Origin: Steinernema hermaphroditum
Lineage: Eukaryota; Nematoda; Chromadorea; Rhabditida; Steinernematidae
Reading direction: 5' to 3'
NCBI GenBank assembly: GCA_030435675.1
Contig: CM059624.1
Location: 13,106,769-13,170,768 of the forward strand
DNA length: 64,000 nucleotides
Made by a program: the position numbers and the translations under genes
Shown: piece by piece, positions 43,301 to 58,300 of the stretch
Layout: each line of letters begins with the position of its first letter
How positions within the stretch are numbered: position 1 is the stretch's first letter
The notes under the pieces: model-generated
Told to the model about the DNA's origin: nothing
Database searches by the model: none
Seen by the model: the letters and a program-made list of their open reading frames with translations, nothing else

Positions 43301-46300
43301 GCCGTTTCACTTCCTGACGGACGGTGCACTTGGGGCGAACGACAAATTGGAGTCAATAGAAAGGTCAAGTGTTTGGTGAACTATTGCTACTGAAAGACAG
43401 GGAACTTCTGGATTAGGAGAATGACACTTGATCGCGTAAATATTCATTAAAGGTTAGAGATCGGAACCTGTTCTGTGCCACTTGAGAAAGGCACGTTTGA
43501 GTGGAAGATTTGAACAACGAATCAGTGACGAGTTAAACACCCAAAGTTTGGGAAGAAAGTAGCGATGACAAAAATAAAAAACGCTCTCCAACCAGCAGTA
43601 ATAGCAAATATTTGCATATCAAAATAAAACCATCGATCCTGATGCTACCTTTTAGCAATATAGATCGTAATCGTCATGTACTGCTTTTCGAGTTTCTTTG
43701 CCTGCGGAAACCGATAGCTGTCGCTTCTATCGACTCAAAGGAGGCGAACCAACTATTGTGGGATCTTGGCCCTTTCTGTACATCATAAGATGTTTAGGTG
43801 TAGACCATTGATTCAGGAGGAGAGTATAGAGTATAATGCAGTTCCTATTCTATACCAACTTCGAGTGAAATGTGGCTGACGAAATCGGCATTAAACGTAA
43901 GAGAATGATCTAAAATCATAAAGCGCAGGAATGTGTACTGCATAGGAATGAAAGCGTTTAATACTTATGAGATAGTATTCGACCCTGATGCTACTTTATA
44001 GAACTAAAGATCGTGACTAGGTTAAATACCGACCGACTCTGATGTCGCCTCCGGCTCAGTCAAAAGAATGTTCAATCAGTCACAGAGGCAACTATGGCAT
44101 GATCTCAGCCCTTTCTGTGCAGTATCAGATGTCTAGGTGTAGACCATTGATTCAGGAGGGAAGTACATGGTATAATGTAGTTCCTATTCTATACCAACTT
44201 CGAGTAAAATTTGGCTGACGAAATCGGCGTTAAACGTCAGATAATGATCTCAAATCATATACCGTAGGAATGTGCGCTGGACAGGAAAGCTAGTGGTTAA
44301 CAAGAAGTATCAATTTTTGGCGCTCGAAGAAGAGCCACGTATGCATCGAATCCCTCAAATCCCGCAAAAACTTCAACCATTGTGATGAAGTTTTAAAGTT
44401 TCAGAAAACTTGCAAAAAGGAATCATGACCGTTAAAAATAATGTACCATTTCCATCATAGCAATACTAAGATTTGGTTGCTCATTCAACCAAAACATGTA
44501 TATTTTAGTCACATACAAAAATCCAGAAGACTTCTGAAAGTACAGCTGACCAGAAGATTAGACAAAAATTTCGAGTTTATCATTAACGAACGATATTTTA
44601 AGGTTTGCGAGGGCAATTGGACAGCGAAAACAACATCGATGTAGTTGCCCTATTTTTAGAAGTGCACGTCTTGTATTTCGGAGAGCATGGATTAGAGAAA
44701 GAACATGGTTAAACATCGAATAAGAGGACCAAAACGGGACGATGATTGGGTACTTCGTGAGACGTAACGTAACGTAGATATTCAAGTCAAGCAAGCAATC
44801 CTGCCATTTTGTGCTCATACGTATATATACCACTAATGGTGATTATTTAAGGAATAGTAGGTTTAAAGTAGTAGGTTTACACAGTTAAACAGCACTGTTG
44901 TGGAAAAAGTCGATGCGGGAGAATGGCTCCACCGCTCTGACTCTCTTTATAAGTTCCACGCACGCGGTCGTCCAAACTGCAGTGAATGCTCGCCCAAAAC
45001 AACGAGATGCGCAAAGCCACGCTAAGTACGCAAACCGCTGTCGCCACGCGGTAAATCCACAAGACTGCAGCACAATACCGACTTAGATCGCGACAACCCG
45101 AATGTTGTCGGCCTAAGTTCCGCGAGAAAGCAGTGATCGTTCGTCCCGGATGACGAAGAGGATCAAAGCAGATAGTGGTACGCAACACGACTATGTTCGC
45201 CCACAAATAAACACGAAAGGTGTACAGTTAACCTTTTACTGTCACCAAGCAACGTTACAAGCAGATGCAAGTCACAACCAAATACAAGACCTTCTGCATA
45301 CACAGAATCACAATGGTCCGGTTCTTCGCAGCGTTCTTCGCAGTCACGCGTCTTCGCTCTCTGCACAGCGGCTTCGCGGTTCTAACTCAACAGCTTACGG
45401 TTCGAACTCCACGGCTTCGCGTTCAAAACGTTTGCAGCCCGTCCGCGCAGCTACGGTGGATGTTTTCGAATGTTCTGCGCTTGAAAGACTCTTCGTGTCG
45501 GGACCAAGGCGTAGACTGGTAAACTTCGGATTTTGTCTCCTTGCACTTTTTGCTTGATGTTGAAGATCATGTAAAAACTGCAACGAGACGTTTCGACGCG
45601 ATCTTCTTGCAGCCGTGGTGGATGCGTCTTCCGATGACTTGCTGCTGGATCAGAGACAGTTAGCACTGTAATGCTTTGCAATTAACATAACAATCAACAG
45701 AAATGAGGCTCAAAGAAGGTCGCAGACACATTTGTCGCGACAACTGTTGTGCAAAAATGAGTCCATTAGGCTGTGAATTATCGTCCTGAGAAAGATTTTC
45801 AAAAATTCTGGTTTTATTATTTCTCTATTTATCCTACAGGCAAATTGAAAGAGCTGCATCCAGACCGTCTCAATATCAAGATCCGTAGATAGATGATATT
45901 CATGCAAACGAACTGGTGCATCAACGTCAAAAATGGGCCAGTTAATCATCCATGGCTACGTATAATTTTGGCCACTACACTCTCGAGGCCGATAGCCCAC
46001 CAATGGTCTACCAGCTTAGCCTGGAATAAATACGATTCTACACGTAACAACCCATAAGCGCCTTATGGAAGGAACTAAATCGCTTGAACTAAATCTTGAA
46101 GAGGAGAGGGCCCAAACTGTTCCATGCCGATTCGGCTGAAACTTGGCATGTCAGAGTGTAGCAATACCTGATAGATTTCACCGGTGAATGAAAAACCTCA
46201 AAGAAATAGTCAAGAAACTTATAAGACCACCGTATCTTTTGTGATCACCAGGAAGATCGTGTTAGGAGCTCGCAACTGCAGAGAACAAAATCTATAGCTT

Positions 46301-49300
46301 AAACCCGCCATTCACCGATGAAACCTAGGTTTTGCTACACTCTGGCATGACATTCTCCACGCCAAATTTCAGCCGAATCGGTGTAGGACAGTTTGGGACT
46401 TTTCCTTGTGAGTGATCCAAAAACGGCACTTTGGACACGTCCACACAAAGAACAGCACCCTGAGAACTCCTTGCGGAAATACTGAATCACTGCGAACGGA
46501 AACATTCATTTTGTGGAAGTCGACGGTTTCACTTGCCCTCTGGCCAGGGGGGAAATGATGTCAGTAATTAGGATAATCGATATTTTCTGATAAACAGATC
46601 GAGCAAAATTCAGCCAAACTCTACTCATCTTAAACTAAAAGGGCTTGCTCTTCTTTAAGCGCAATAAGGCCCGGATTTAATGGAGCCAAATTTCCCAGAA
46701 ATGTTCATTTTGATAGCATCCTCAGAGGATCGTTCATACCGCCATCAAAAATACACTCGGAAGTGCCTATTTCCCCAAAATGTCCTTATAGGAACAAATG
46801 TAACTTTCGATCTGAATGGTCATCGAAAGACTGGAAGAACTTTTTCTCTTGAGAAGTGCATATTTTAATATGAATACTTGCCTGTTGTAATCGCACTCAT
46901 ATAATGACTACGATGGCGTCATAAGATAAGCGCGCCGACTTAAGAACGCATAAATTTGTCAACATGTTCTCAGAAGCTCAACATATTGACAAATTTATGC
47001 GTTCACATGTAGATCGTGCTGTCTTAGAGCATCATAGGCACATATCAAAGGTGTCTAGCTGTTAAGACAACGGGCCTCGCTCTTCGGGCTTTAAATCTAT
47101 AGGTATGAGCCTAAGCGAATCCTGGATGTTAGACCGGACGCAAAATGAATACGGGGCTCGCCTGCAGTCGTGACGATCTGGACATGTGTCCAATACCTGA
47201 ACAGACGCTGTGCACATAATACAGCTGTCTATGAGAGCCTCCATATTACTAGACCACAGAAAAGCGATAGACAACAAAAGACACCGCCTACTCATCTCAG
47301 AAGCTCTATACCATATCCAACAATAAGTCAATGTAAGATAGCGACACTTCCAAATATGTACTTAAAGCTTTATTAGAATAACCCTTTGTGTCCTCACAAA
47401 ACGCAACCGTTGTGTAAGAATTTGGGCCGAAGGCATTGGTTTTAAACGGTTCAACGAACGAAGAAAAACGAAACGAAAAAATGCACATCATCAAAAATGT
47501 TTCGTGAAGCACACCTGGTAGTCTAATAAGTGCTTGAGTGGGTGATCTCCCCTTCCATGTAATCAGGAGCATCAATGTTAAGGAAGCTAATGGAATCATT
47601 TCTTTCACTTTCTTTCGTATTCCGTCCGGTCTTAAAACGGGACAGCAGTGTTAAAAAGAGAGATAAACCAGGATATTCAATCAATGAGAGAAGCTTATAG
47701 ACATCTTGGAAATATCTCCACGGGAACTTTCGCAATCGGAGGAGTTACGTGTACAAAAATCTGCGCTCTCAAGAACGTTCCCTCTCTTAGTCACAATCTT
47801 AAGATGATATTGATGAGATGGATGAAAAGCATTATTCAAACTTTAGTTTGCATTAATTAGTGATGTAAATATCTAAAACTTAACGTTTACGTAGGTTTAG
47901 AAGACTTACAGCCACCGATAACATTTGTTTAGTAAAGCTTTAGCCGGAAATCGAACGTCAGGTTGAGAAGCAAAAATAAGCTTCAAGTGACGGTTATTTA
48001 AGTCACAAATAGATTATTCCATATGCATAGAACAGCCTGTTTTCGAGAACAAGCTGCCAGTGCTCGTTTCGTTTGGCCATAAAGTATGCATCTTCGAAAA
48101 GGCATCTTTTCAGCGGCATCCTTATGACAATTAGAAACGTAGCACATCAAAAAAGCACCACGAAACAGCGGGATCTTTCGAAACGAACAAATACCTGTCT
48201 GTGGTAATCACAGATTTAAAAAGGAGCTGTTAAACGTGACTCCCTTTGACCCCCAGTTACTTCCCTAGTGAGTTTGCAGAATGATACAAATGGTACAGTG
48301 AAAATTGCGGGAGCCACTAAACAATGCAAAAATAGTGTTCACTACCGGTTGCTGCGAATGCAAATGTTTTGCTTTGATCATAATTCACAGAAAATGTTCA
48401 TTCTAATCAAAAATGAGCAGCTTTGAAACAACTGAAAAAATGGCGAAATCACTAAAGTGGCATGACAGACGAGGATTAGAATTCACAGACTACACGATAT
48501 CAAAATAAGTGAAAACTTGAAAACACTTTATCACCTCTCTTCTATTGTCAAGTATATCAACATAAGAGTGCATTGGAGGCGTGAAAGCAACAGCTGACGC
48601 ATTGTTTATCCTCCAGAGGTTTTTGACTCTTAAGGTGAAAGGACAGGCTTGATACGGAGACAATATGTAAGTGCACGTGAAGCCATACAAAACACAACGG
48701 TCGAGTATTCATTTAGGAGTTGAAAACTAGATATGAATTTGCTGAGATTAGAGTTTGGAATAGCTTAACAGATTCCAAAAAAAAACAAAAAAAGTTTTAC
48801 ATTTGTTATCAACGTAGCTTCCCGAATTGTTGAATACATAGTTGAATAAAGCTTAAGCTGGCTCTAGAAGAACAGTTATGATATCCATAAACGGAAAATC
48901 TCCCCAACACAAGTTACTATACGCCGAGGCAGCAATGCGATCCCGAAATATTCAGCGACCGGCTATGCCTTGCTGTTCTAACTACAAAAATTATATCCTT
49001 GAGCAGCCTATTAAACGTCGGCGACGTTTAAAACCTGATGCAAATGCTGAGAAAAATCAATATTTGCTCATGGAATATGAAACGAACAAAAAATAAAAAA
49101 AATACATGAGCATGCTCCTCAAAATGGCCTGAGATACTGATTATAGTCTTCTTAGAGGATATGCGCTATGGAAGGAAGTGCTCGAAAAGCACAAAAATGC
49201 ATGAAATTATATCATAAAGTGGAAGTGGAAGCATAGTAGAGTGATCATAGAATGTGCGTGATTTTATATTGAGTCAAATCAAAAAAGTGACTCGTCTGAA

Positions 49301-52300
49301 ACATCCCACTAACTAAGTCATTCAGACTATAGTTGTCCCAAATCAAAAACGATTAGAAAAGTGCATTTCTCTTATTTTCTAAAGGACATAATTCGCACTC
49401 AGCACTTTAGCCCGTCCCTTCCCTCAAAAAACGCCTCTTCTAGAACAAACGAGGGCCAAGAACCACTTCCCAATTCATCGAAGCCGTCTGCCCGGAGCGC
49501 CAAACAATGGCGCCTTGATTGGAAGAAGTGGTTGCGTGGCAGGCAGCAATTTTTTGGACTTCTGCAGAATTCGTGGAAGCACGTTCTAGATTTTGTGCCA
49601 CCCGACACGCGATCCCGTATGCATGGAGCCAGTGCGTAAAAAGCGGTGTTTGGTCGTTGGCGATGAAAAGGAGGATTAGGCCGCGCCTACCTGTTGAGCG
49701 ACGACGGAGAGCCCGGCGTTTGAGGCGTGTGACAGAAGGAGGAAACTTCGTCGGCGCTTGTCCAGTCGGACGGATTGTTGTTCATTTCTGAAAATAGATC
49801 CGTCAATATTTTGTCTATATTTCTAGATTTACATGGGCGCTGTGTATTACAAAAATATTACAACAATTCTTGAGAGATACAGAGAACTCAAGCCAGTAAA
49901 AAAAGGCAAAAATCAAATCAGCTACGAATTGTGGATTTGGATTGTAGTAGATTGTAGCATAAAGACATATACATCTATTACTTGCACAAAAACAAAAAGG
50001 CTCAGAAGTTTGACTAGCATCATGAATAAACCGTCCAAGTTTGGGCAATTTGAGTGCGGCTATGAACTGACATATACACGTACATTGGAATCATTTCGAT
50101 GACTGGATAAGCAGATTTGGATTTCATTGTGCAGCAAAGTGACGCAACAATCCTTCACGCAGGTTACTGTACAACATACAACCTCGCTACTGATTCAATG
50201 AGTATCTCAATTTTCAGGAGATGTGTAATATCGGGATCACCAAAGTTGAGTTTGCAGAGGTTAGACATTTAGAGCTGGACAACTCGACAAAAGTTGGGAT
50301 CGGGACCCGAATCTGACATCCACCGATTAGGCCATGGAACGCCATTAAATTGTCGCTTGTCCAAGTACGACGTTCTTCTTGGAAATCATTGAAGCAGTGA
50401 TTTATAGATTTACAGATTTATTGCACAATATGCTATGTTTGCACATAGTTGCACCCAAAGTAATCACCATCATCGTTCGTAGTTTCTCATTGTCGTTTTG
50501 CCGAGATGAACGATAAGAAGCAATGATGCATCTAGGAAATCCCATTCGAAATCCCGCTGGCTCCAAAGATTCTGCAGTGCTTCTACATATTGCAGCTGGC
50601 TTTAACATGTTCAGGAAAAGAATCATTGATTGATGTTGATCATAAAACTGTGGTTTCCTTGTGCAAAAATAGAGAAAATTCTGCAAATAAGCAACAAAAA
50701 AAAAACGAAAATATTGACTTAGAACGGTGACAAAAAAGCGAATCCAGCGATGAGGCAAGGTTTTGAATAGGGCATGGACTAGGGAAGGCATTAGCATGGA
50801 CTGGACATAGCATAAAGCGGGGATCGGGGAAGAGATTAACCAGGGAAGGCATGGAGTGAGCTATCAGGAATAAGTAACGGACTGGGGACGGGATCGATCA
50901 TGAACGGGACATAGGATGTAGACCGGGGAAGAGATGAAGTTTGGAGCGTTAAACATTAATCCAACAAAAGCATTAAGTGGGTTTGGACCTCAAAAATCTT
51001 AAATGTTACCTTGTTGAATGGATAAACAGACGCAATTCAAAAATTACGACGGACTAACAAAAGAAGACGCAACACTTTTTGGAAATCGAAACAGTGACGC
51101 ACTTAGGAAATCCCATTCAAATTCGACGTCGCCAAATAGGGCCACTGTGCCCAAAAATTCTGTAGCTTTTACGTGTTCAGGACAAGAACGATTAAACGCT
51201 TGTGAATCCGACGATAAAAATGGATCAGCCTTCGGTCTACAAAAATAGAGAAAACGTTGCAATAAGAGCACAGTTTCAGAACCACCTCATGATCTATTGA
51301 CAAGAACGTTGCGAATTCAATCCGGTGACAAAAAAGTAAATCCAAAAGTCAACATGAAAATCACTACCAATTTCAAAAATCTTAATTGATACCTTCTTGC
51401 ATGGAATGAATGGTAAATTTTCTTGAATGGATAAAAACAACGCAAAAATTACAATAAGCTAGCAAAAGAAAAACACCATGAAAACACGAGCTCGTAAAAG
51501 CACTCATAGAAGAAGCCTCATAGCGACAAAAATACCCTGATGGGCGGATCCGATGAAAAGAACGTTGCACTTTCAATCCGACGACACAAACTTGTGTCCA
51601 AGCGGGCAAATCCCAGTAGGCACGTTATCGCCGACGAGAAATGCGATATTAAACCAACATGCCGGCGAACGTTTAAAAAATTCCAACAAGCCTCATCTGC
51701 CGGAACAGATGCAAATCCCTCAAATAATAAGCCAGGGCAGATTTATGAGCGCCAATCAAGCGAGCAGTCACACGCACAGCCCCAGCGGAACATCTGAAAA
51801 ACGGCTCCGTTTCACAGGTGGCGAGCGCCAAACGCTCGTCTTCCCCATTAAGTTTTATGTGCCTTGCCTGCCCCATAATAACAAGCAGCCCGTGACATGG
51901 TACATTTCGACCGTTCGGTCGGCCGTGCGTCCTAATGGCGTTGTTGTTTTGGTGGAGGGCATAAATCACGCATTGAATGGGTCAGGCAAAACAAAGCGGA
52001 GCAGACCGGTTTGATAGTTGGCTTGAGGGGTAGGCTAAGCCGAAGGAGGTGTCCGTTTACCGCCGGGCGGATCGCGTTTCAATTAGCGGAACACAGCGAT
52101 TGGAATGCATGTGTAGGGGTTTCTCAAGTAGTTTGTGAATGTCTCAATGAAATACTCGCAGTATAGTGGGTGTTCTTTGTCCAAAACGTGTGTTATAGAA
52201 TTCAGATCAAGAGTTGATCACCTAAATAGATGTTAAATATTCAAAAATGCACATTTTGCGGATTAGAAACGTGGTTTAGTAGTTGACTTCCATTGAGTTC

Positions 52301-55300
52301 AAGATGTATTTTAAACTGTCGTACAAAAATGTGAGATAAATCGGAATCCACAAGATCTGACATGATTTTAAAGGTTTAGAAATATAGTTTTAAACTAAAC
52401 GTCGGAATTCTTGAAAGGGCATTGTGGGAGCCGGAGTGATCGTTGTGCCAACAACGATGACAGCCAGGATCGAGAAAGTCGAGGAACTTTGGCTTATTTT
52501 GAGCCTTTACTATGGCCTAGTCTAGAGATGAAACTACTGAACAAAAATGCTTTTTAATTAAACACGAAACGTTGCTTTGAAAGACCCCAAAGGATGCGCA
52601 ATGAAGAACTTTATCATCTCTAACCAAGGAGTAGTACATTTTGGCTTTATGGCACGAGTCCGCCGACAAAAGTAGTGGAAAAACCTTTTTTCGGTGCATT
52701 ACATGCGCAGTTCTGGCCTAGCGCTGAGAGCCAAAATCAAACGGCAAGCGAGTCGCTTTTATTCTATCAAAAAACTCCTTGAGACTATTCAAAAAGAGGG
52801 TTAATAAAGGCTGTTGCCAAATGTTGTCCATTGGCGGATTCGCTGGGATCACTGATTTTGAAACGAAGTTCTGTTTTAAGCCAGTGAAGAAGAACTGCAT
52901 GATTAAGAAATTAAGACCCAAAAAGGAAATTGCTTAGGTGGACCCAATGTTGAATCACCATTATAAACCACTTGACCGCGTGAACGAAACAGTCCCTCGA
53001 CAAAAGCTAGCAATTGACAAATGAGACAACGTTATCCCTTTCGCTCCGACAGTTCGGAAGGAGAGAGCGCGACGACTACTGGCAATGTCTACACGCAAAA
53101 ATTGAATCAAATATCAACTTTTGTTGATGCAGAATCAAATTGATGCTTTCTGCAAGTTGCACTGTTCCCTTTTATTCACTGTTTGTTTATGCGGGTTGGT
53201 GTTTTCTGCTTCAAAAATGACTTGAATTTATTTCACGGACGCATTACGCCTTTCATTGACGACTACGGCGACAGAAATGTATCATTCGAGATATTAGAAG
53301 AGCGCAGATTTCATTAGACCGAGGAGAGTGCTATGTGAGCAACAAACATGAATCTCTGAGCCATTGCGGAGGCTAAGTTGGAAACATACGGTCACAAGCA
53401 GTCGTACTTTTTGGAAATGTAAGGGGCGTTTCAAAGGAGGTTTCAGACACCATTGTTGAAATGCGACCTTTTAAAATTAAGCCTTAAAATCCAGTTTCTA
53501 TATATGCAGTAGGAGATAGCTTTGGAGATACCAGGACCATCAGGACAGAACAGTCTTCATAGATCAGGAATAATGTAGTGGACAAGGGTCAAATCATAGT
53601 ATGGGGTGAGGGGACTTCACTCAACAACACGCCTATCGATCAAGCCCTGAGTGTTGCAAAATTAATCGGCCACTTTTAAGAAAATTTTGTCGGCGAACTT
53701 GTCGGATCTATGATATGAATGGTTGGCTTAGTAGAATGCTCTCTGACAGCCGACACTTCATAAATTAACGATTCTATCATGTTAGATTTGAATATGTGAT
53801 CCACAATTGCCTCACTATTTTTGTTTGTTTGTGTAAAAGCAGCAAAGCGGAAAGGAGGTAAAGATAGGTAGAAATTTTTTTTTTTTTGATAGGTAGAAAA
53901 AGAAACGCTAATTCTAGTCAAATTCAGCGGCAAATCATAATGTGGGGTGAAAGTTAACTGTACTCAACAACGCACTTTGGAGGTAAATATTACGCAAATA
54001 GAGGACGTTTACGAAGTGACCCGTTCCAAATTTAACAAACCAATAGTCAAATTCATCAATTAAGAAGTAAATAGTGGATGCCCACCGAAGTTTTTCTAGA
54101 AGTAAGAGTCAAACAACAACACATATAGCAACAAACCAATGATGCTAGAAATCGTCAACACCTAATCCCCGCTAAAAATACTGCATTCGCAAAAACACGT
54201 TCCCATTGACAAAACGTTTGTTTCGCACAGCCAGGTTCTATTTCTAACTAAACAGAGAACAGATTTGAGCGCAAATTGAAGAAGAGTAGGGAAAACAAGG
54301 CGCCGAAAGACGTCACTGTTTGTGATTGTGTTATCTCCTCGCCGTGGTCCACTCATGCAGGCCGCCAGGCTTGGAGCCGCTCTGCACTTTGCAACGCACC
54401 GCTTTGAGTGAAAAACCGAAGATCGGGAGTGTGATCGCCGAGTGGAACACGCCACAGGGCCAGAGGTGAGTGATGGCTGGCCTTGTTCCCGCGGGACAAC
54501 GATAAGGAAGTGCTAAATGTGGCTTTTTCGCACGAAATTAGAACTTGTTCGCCGACGGTGACGATGATCGATAGCGTTGTTAGGGAGGCTCAACACTTCC
54601 TGGCCCGAATGTGAGTTCTGAACGGAAAAAAGGCGGAGAAATGGGCGGAAGCCTTGCAAGGCGTACGGAAACGAGTTGTGGAAAATGGAATGTGGTTAGT
54701 ACGAAAATGGTGATTCGAAAATTGTGTCCATGGAATTGTGTTCGGAGTTCCGGGCATGGATTTACGCATTTCGGTGAAAAATTTTCCACAGAATCCAAAG
54801 CGAGTTATGATTAGGTTGACAAACTGCAATGTGTTCTTCCTTTCAAAAATGTCCAGAGAGTCCAAAATGATGTCGTGATGTCAAGTACGTGAGTAAGTGG
54901 CTCTAAATAGGCGTAGAAAAAATTCTAACTAAGATCTGCGCCTTTCATGTTGGAACTATTAAGACACTGTAATTCTGTGCGACAAAAATAAAAAAGAAAA
55001 CGACGAACATATTACACATTACACGCAGATCTATAAGCATAAGAATTGTGGGAAGTTACCGAAAAAAGAGAACATTACAGCCGATCAAAGGTGAGTAGCT
55101 TTTCGTGGCCGATTTTTGCACTTTGTTCAAAATGATCCTGGAAAAAACCCCAGTGTAGGAGACAAAAATAAGAAGGAAAACAAGGGATGCATTACATTTT
55201 GGATTGTTGCATTAAAAATGCTTGATTAACATTCCCTAAGTTCCCTAAATGATTAACATTCCCTAAGTTCACAGTACACTGTGTCAGATTCGAATAGATT

Positions 55301-58300
55301 GATACACTGTTGAGGTCAGTTATTTCCAAGCATGTACTATGAATTATAGCTTCTCATTCCATTGCACCAAAAATAAACTTTTCGATAGTTCGATAACAGG
55401 TTTAATATCTCTAATTTATGAAATTAATGGGTGATGAAGCACTTGGCAACGCGATGCAATTCTGGTTTTTGTGGTCTCCTTATAAACAAAACAGTCCACT
55501 TTAAGCGAAGGAGCTCTTCTTCACATAACATGGCGTTTCTTCACTCTATCTGATCCACACTTGTTACTTTAAACTCAGAGCGTTATCAGTGGAAAACGAT
55601 TAAAATAAGACAAGGAGACCGCAAATTCCTTGCCTCTAGATCTTCCATAATATTCGAGGAGGGAGCTGACCTTCATGAGCCATTTTCAGTGTAACTACCC
55701 AATAGAGCTACACCTCGTGACACCTGAAGTTGTAGAACAACTCAATAGTATTCCCCTTCACACAGGAGAGAAAAAATAAAAACGAAATCGAGGCATTACA
55801 TACATAGGGTACGTTTTAAGTAAAGATAGGGCTTGCTGTTCGGGCTGGCGGGGTACATGACCTTAGGGTTTGAGATGGATTGACCAAAAATAAACTTTTC
55901 GACGGTTTGATAGCAGGTTGGATATCTTTATTTAAATAGAGGATAAACTCCGGTTGGCGACGCGATGAGAACGGTAGGCATCTCTGGCCTTTGTGTTCTT
56001 CCAATACGCAAAGCTGAAGGTCAAGCAGCGGCATGAACGGCTTCGCGTTCACCAAGGCTGTACCGACGAAAAAGAAGCCAGCTAATAACAAAGCACTCAC
56101 ATACTTAGAATGAACCACGGAATGTTCGTAGATTGACAGCTAGATAAGTGAGCGGAAATCTCGGAATTCATCGGCTTATCTGATTTCCTCTTAATACCGA
56201 TCAAGTTCGGAGAAGCCAGCTAGATCTCAGAAGCGAGAACTGATTAAGAGTTCATCATTACACCCCAGATTCGCAAAAATTAGCACACGTTCAAGTGGAC
56301 GTTTGTGTATTATACAAAAATTTCGATAAAACGCTATGAAATGAAAATCTGTACAGTGTTGAACATAGTGTTTCGGAACACTTAGGACCGATATCAGTTG
56401 TTCACAAACATTAACAAAAATAGGTCTGAATTAGATGGTCTCCCGGTCGGTTCTCTCAGATAGTCGATCTTAGGCCAGATAGTTATATTTAAGGGACAAA
56501 GAACAACTTTTGGAAACCAGTGTCACTCGAAAAACGGTGTCCGTAAAATTGTCTTCACCGTTTTTGTGGTGGTGAGTACTTGATGTATTTGTGCTTTACT
56601 TGTGGGTACATTTGCTAAGTACAGAGAACTTCTGTGGTTTGTTGAACATGGAAGCTTAATCGATATCCAGGGCTTTATCTACACGTGTCACCGTCTAGCA
56701 TATTCGAGTGACCAAGACTGGAAAATAGCTCTTACTTGCGATCTGTATCGCACGCCCAGCGATCCTATTCGGCAATTTCACGATTGCACAGCAGGGCAAT
56801 ATGAGCAGGACGAGCCAATTTCATGTGTACAGTGGCAGCAAGTACAAATAGCCCCACCCCATGGGTAAAACTTAAATTAACCATTGACTTTTAACTTTTG
56901 ATTTTCAAACCTCTGCCAGAACCACTTAGAATTTATCAGAGAACAAAATAGTATGGTTTATGTTCCATCCAGGATCCACTGTGCCGACAATAAATGTAAT
57001 ACTAATACATTCGGCCGACTCAGACCGCACTAGGGCTATTTATATGGGCGCCGCTGTATGCCGTCTGCATGCGGAGGCTGAGAATACCTTGATAACTGTT
57101 TCAGACAAATGAAACAGTTCAGCAGTAAAAGTCAATGGAACAAGCCATCCCTGACAAAAATAGGCACATGCGATATATGGGAAGAAAAGTTACACTTAAC
57201 CCTAAACGAATATGACAAAGGAAATGATTTGCTTTTGGCAGCTGCTTGCTAAATGGTATTTACGAAAATTGTGGTTATTTTAGCCATTTTCTCGTAATCT
57301 AGATACTGAAGTTTGTATATGTGAACGATTTGCATCTATATCAGCAAATGATGACCAAAAATGAAACGGCCGCTCTGTCTGCGGAGAACCTCAGACGAAC
57401 TGGGTGGACCATCGGGGACACCAATGAAAGACTGCTGACATTCAAGGCACTGTCACATTTATTGGCACTGAAACATTCTTCAGATCCTTAAAAAAATCGT
57501 GACAAAGAATTCAATAAAATGAAAAATTTCTTCATTAGCAGTCAATGGAACAAGGCGCTGGTCTCCTGACATGACATGGTCACATGACCAAAAATTAGCT
57601 GTTCAAATTTTAGGCTCTTATTGAATACAAGATGATCGGAAAATACTGTAAGTCAGCCGAGTATGCGAAGTTTTTTTGCCGATTTTGGCATTTTCGCTTT
57701 TCATAAGTGCTTGATTCGTGTTCTGCGTCTTATGTTGACCCCGAACTGCTTAATGCCGTTGCTATTCATTTGGTGCTATTTAGAAAAATTGTTGTCGGAA
57801 GAAGACCGTTTCGCCATCGTATCACTCCACAAGTTGGAAACGCCGAATCCTGACATTTCGAAGCAGTTGAAATTCCAGTTTTTTAAGTCTAACGGGTCGT
57901 TCAACGTTTCTAGGAGACAGCAGGGATCGAGGATCGTGAGTGAAGCACACGACTGCGCATCGTCAGAACAGTAGCGCTGAGAAAGAAGGTGAAACAGAAG
58001 ATTTAGTGGAATCCACAGAGAAGGATCAGGAAATTGGCCAGAGAACATGCTATCAACCACAAAATCACGGATCAGCTGGTCAGAGAAGATCTGGGTGTCC
58101 ACTCATACAAGCTCACCAAAGGACAAGCACTGACGGAAAAGCAGAAGGCGTAAAGACTTAAAAAGTACACGAAGATGAGGTGTCTGGCACGCGGCGGGCA
58201 TCTGAAGCGAATCTTGTTTTCCTATTGGAAGATTTTGACCATCTAAGCCACCTGCAAGTTACAAAGTTGCCACGAGCTGTTGCATAGAGACCCCCTGCGC

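Noticed and set aside
45150..45557. 135-aa plus-strand ORF
   Set aside because: Low-complexity Ser/Arg/Asn composition and no splice or domain support; frames overlap on both strands.
54162..54455. 97-aa minus-strand ORF in a GC-richer patch
   Set aside because: No domain, no acceptor or donor in phase with synaptotagmin exons; could be regulatory, but nothing shows it.
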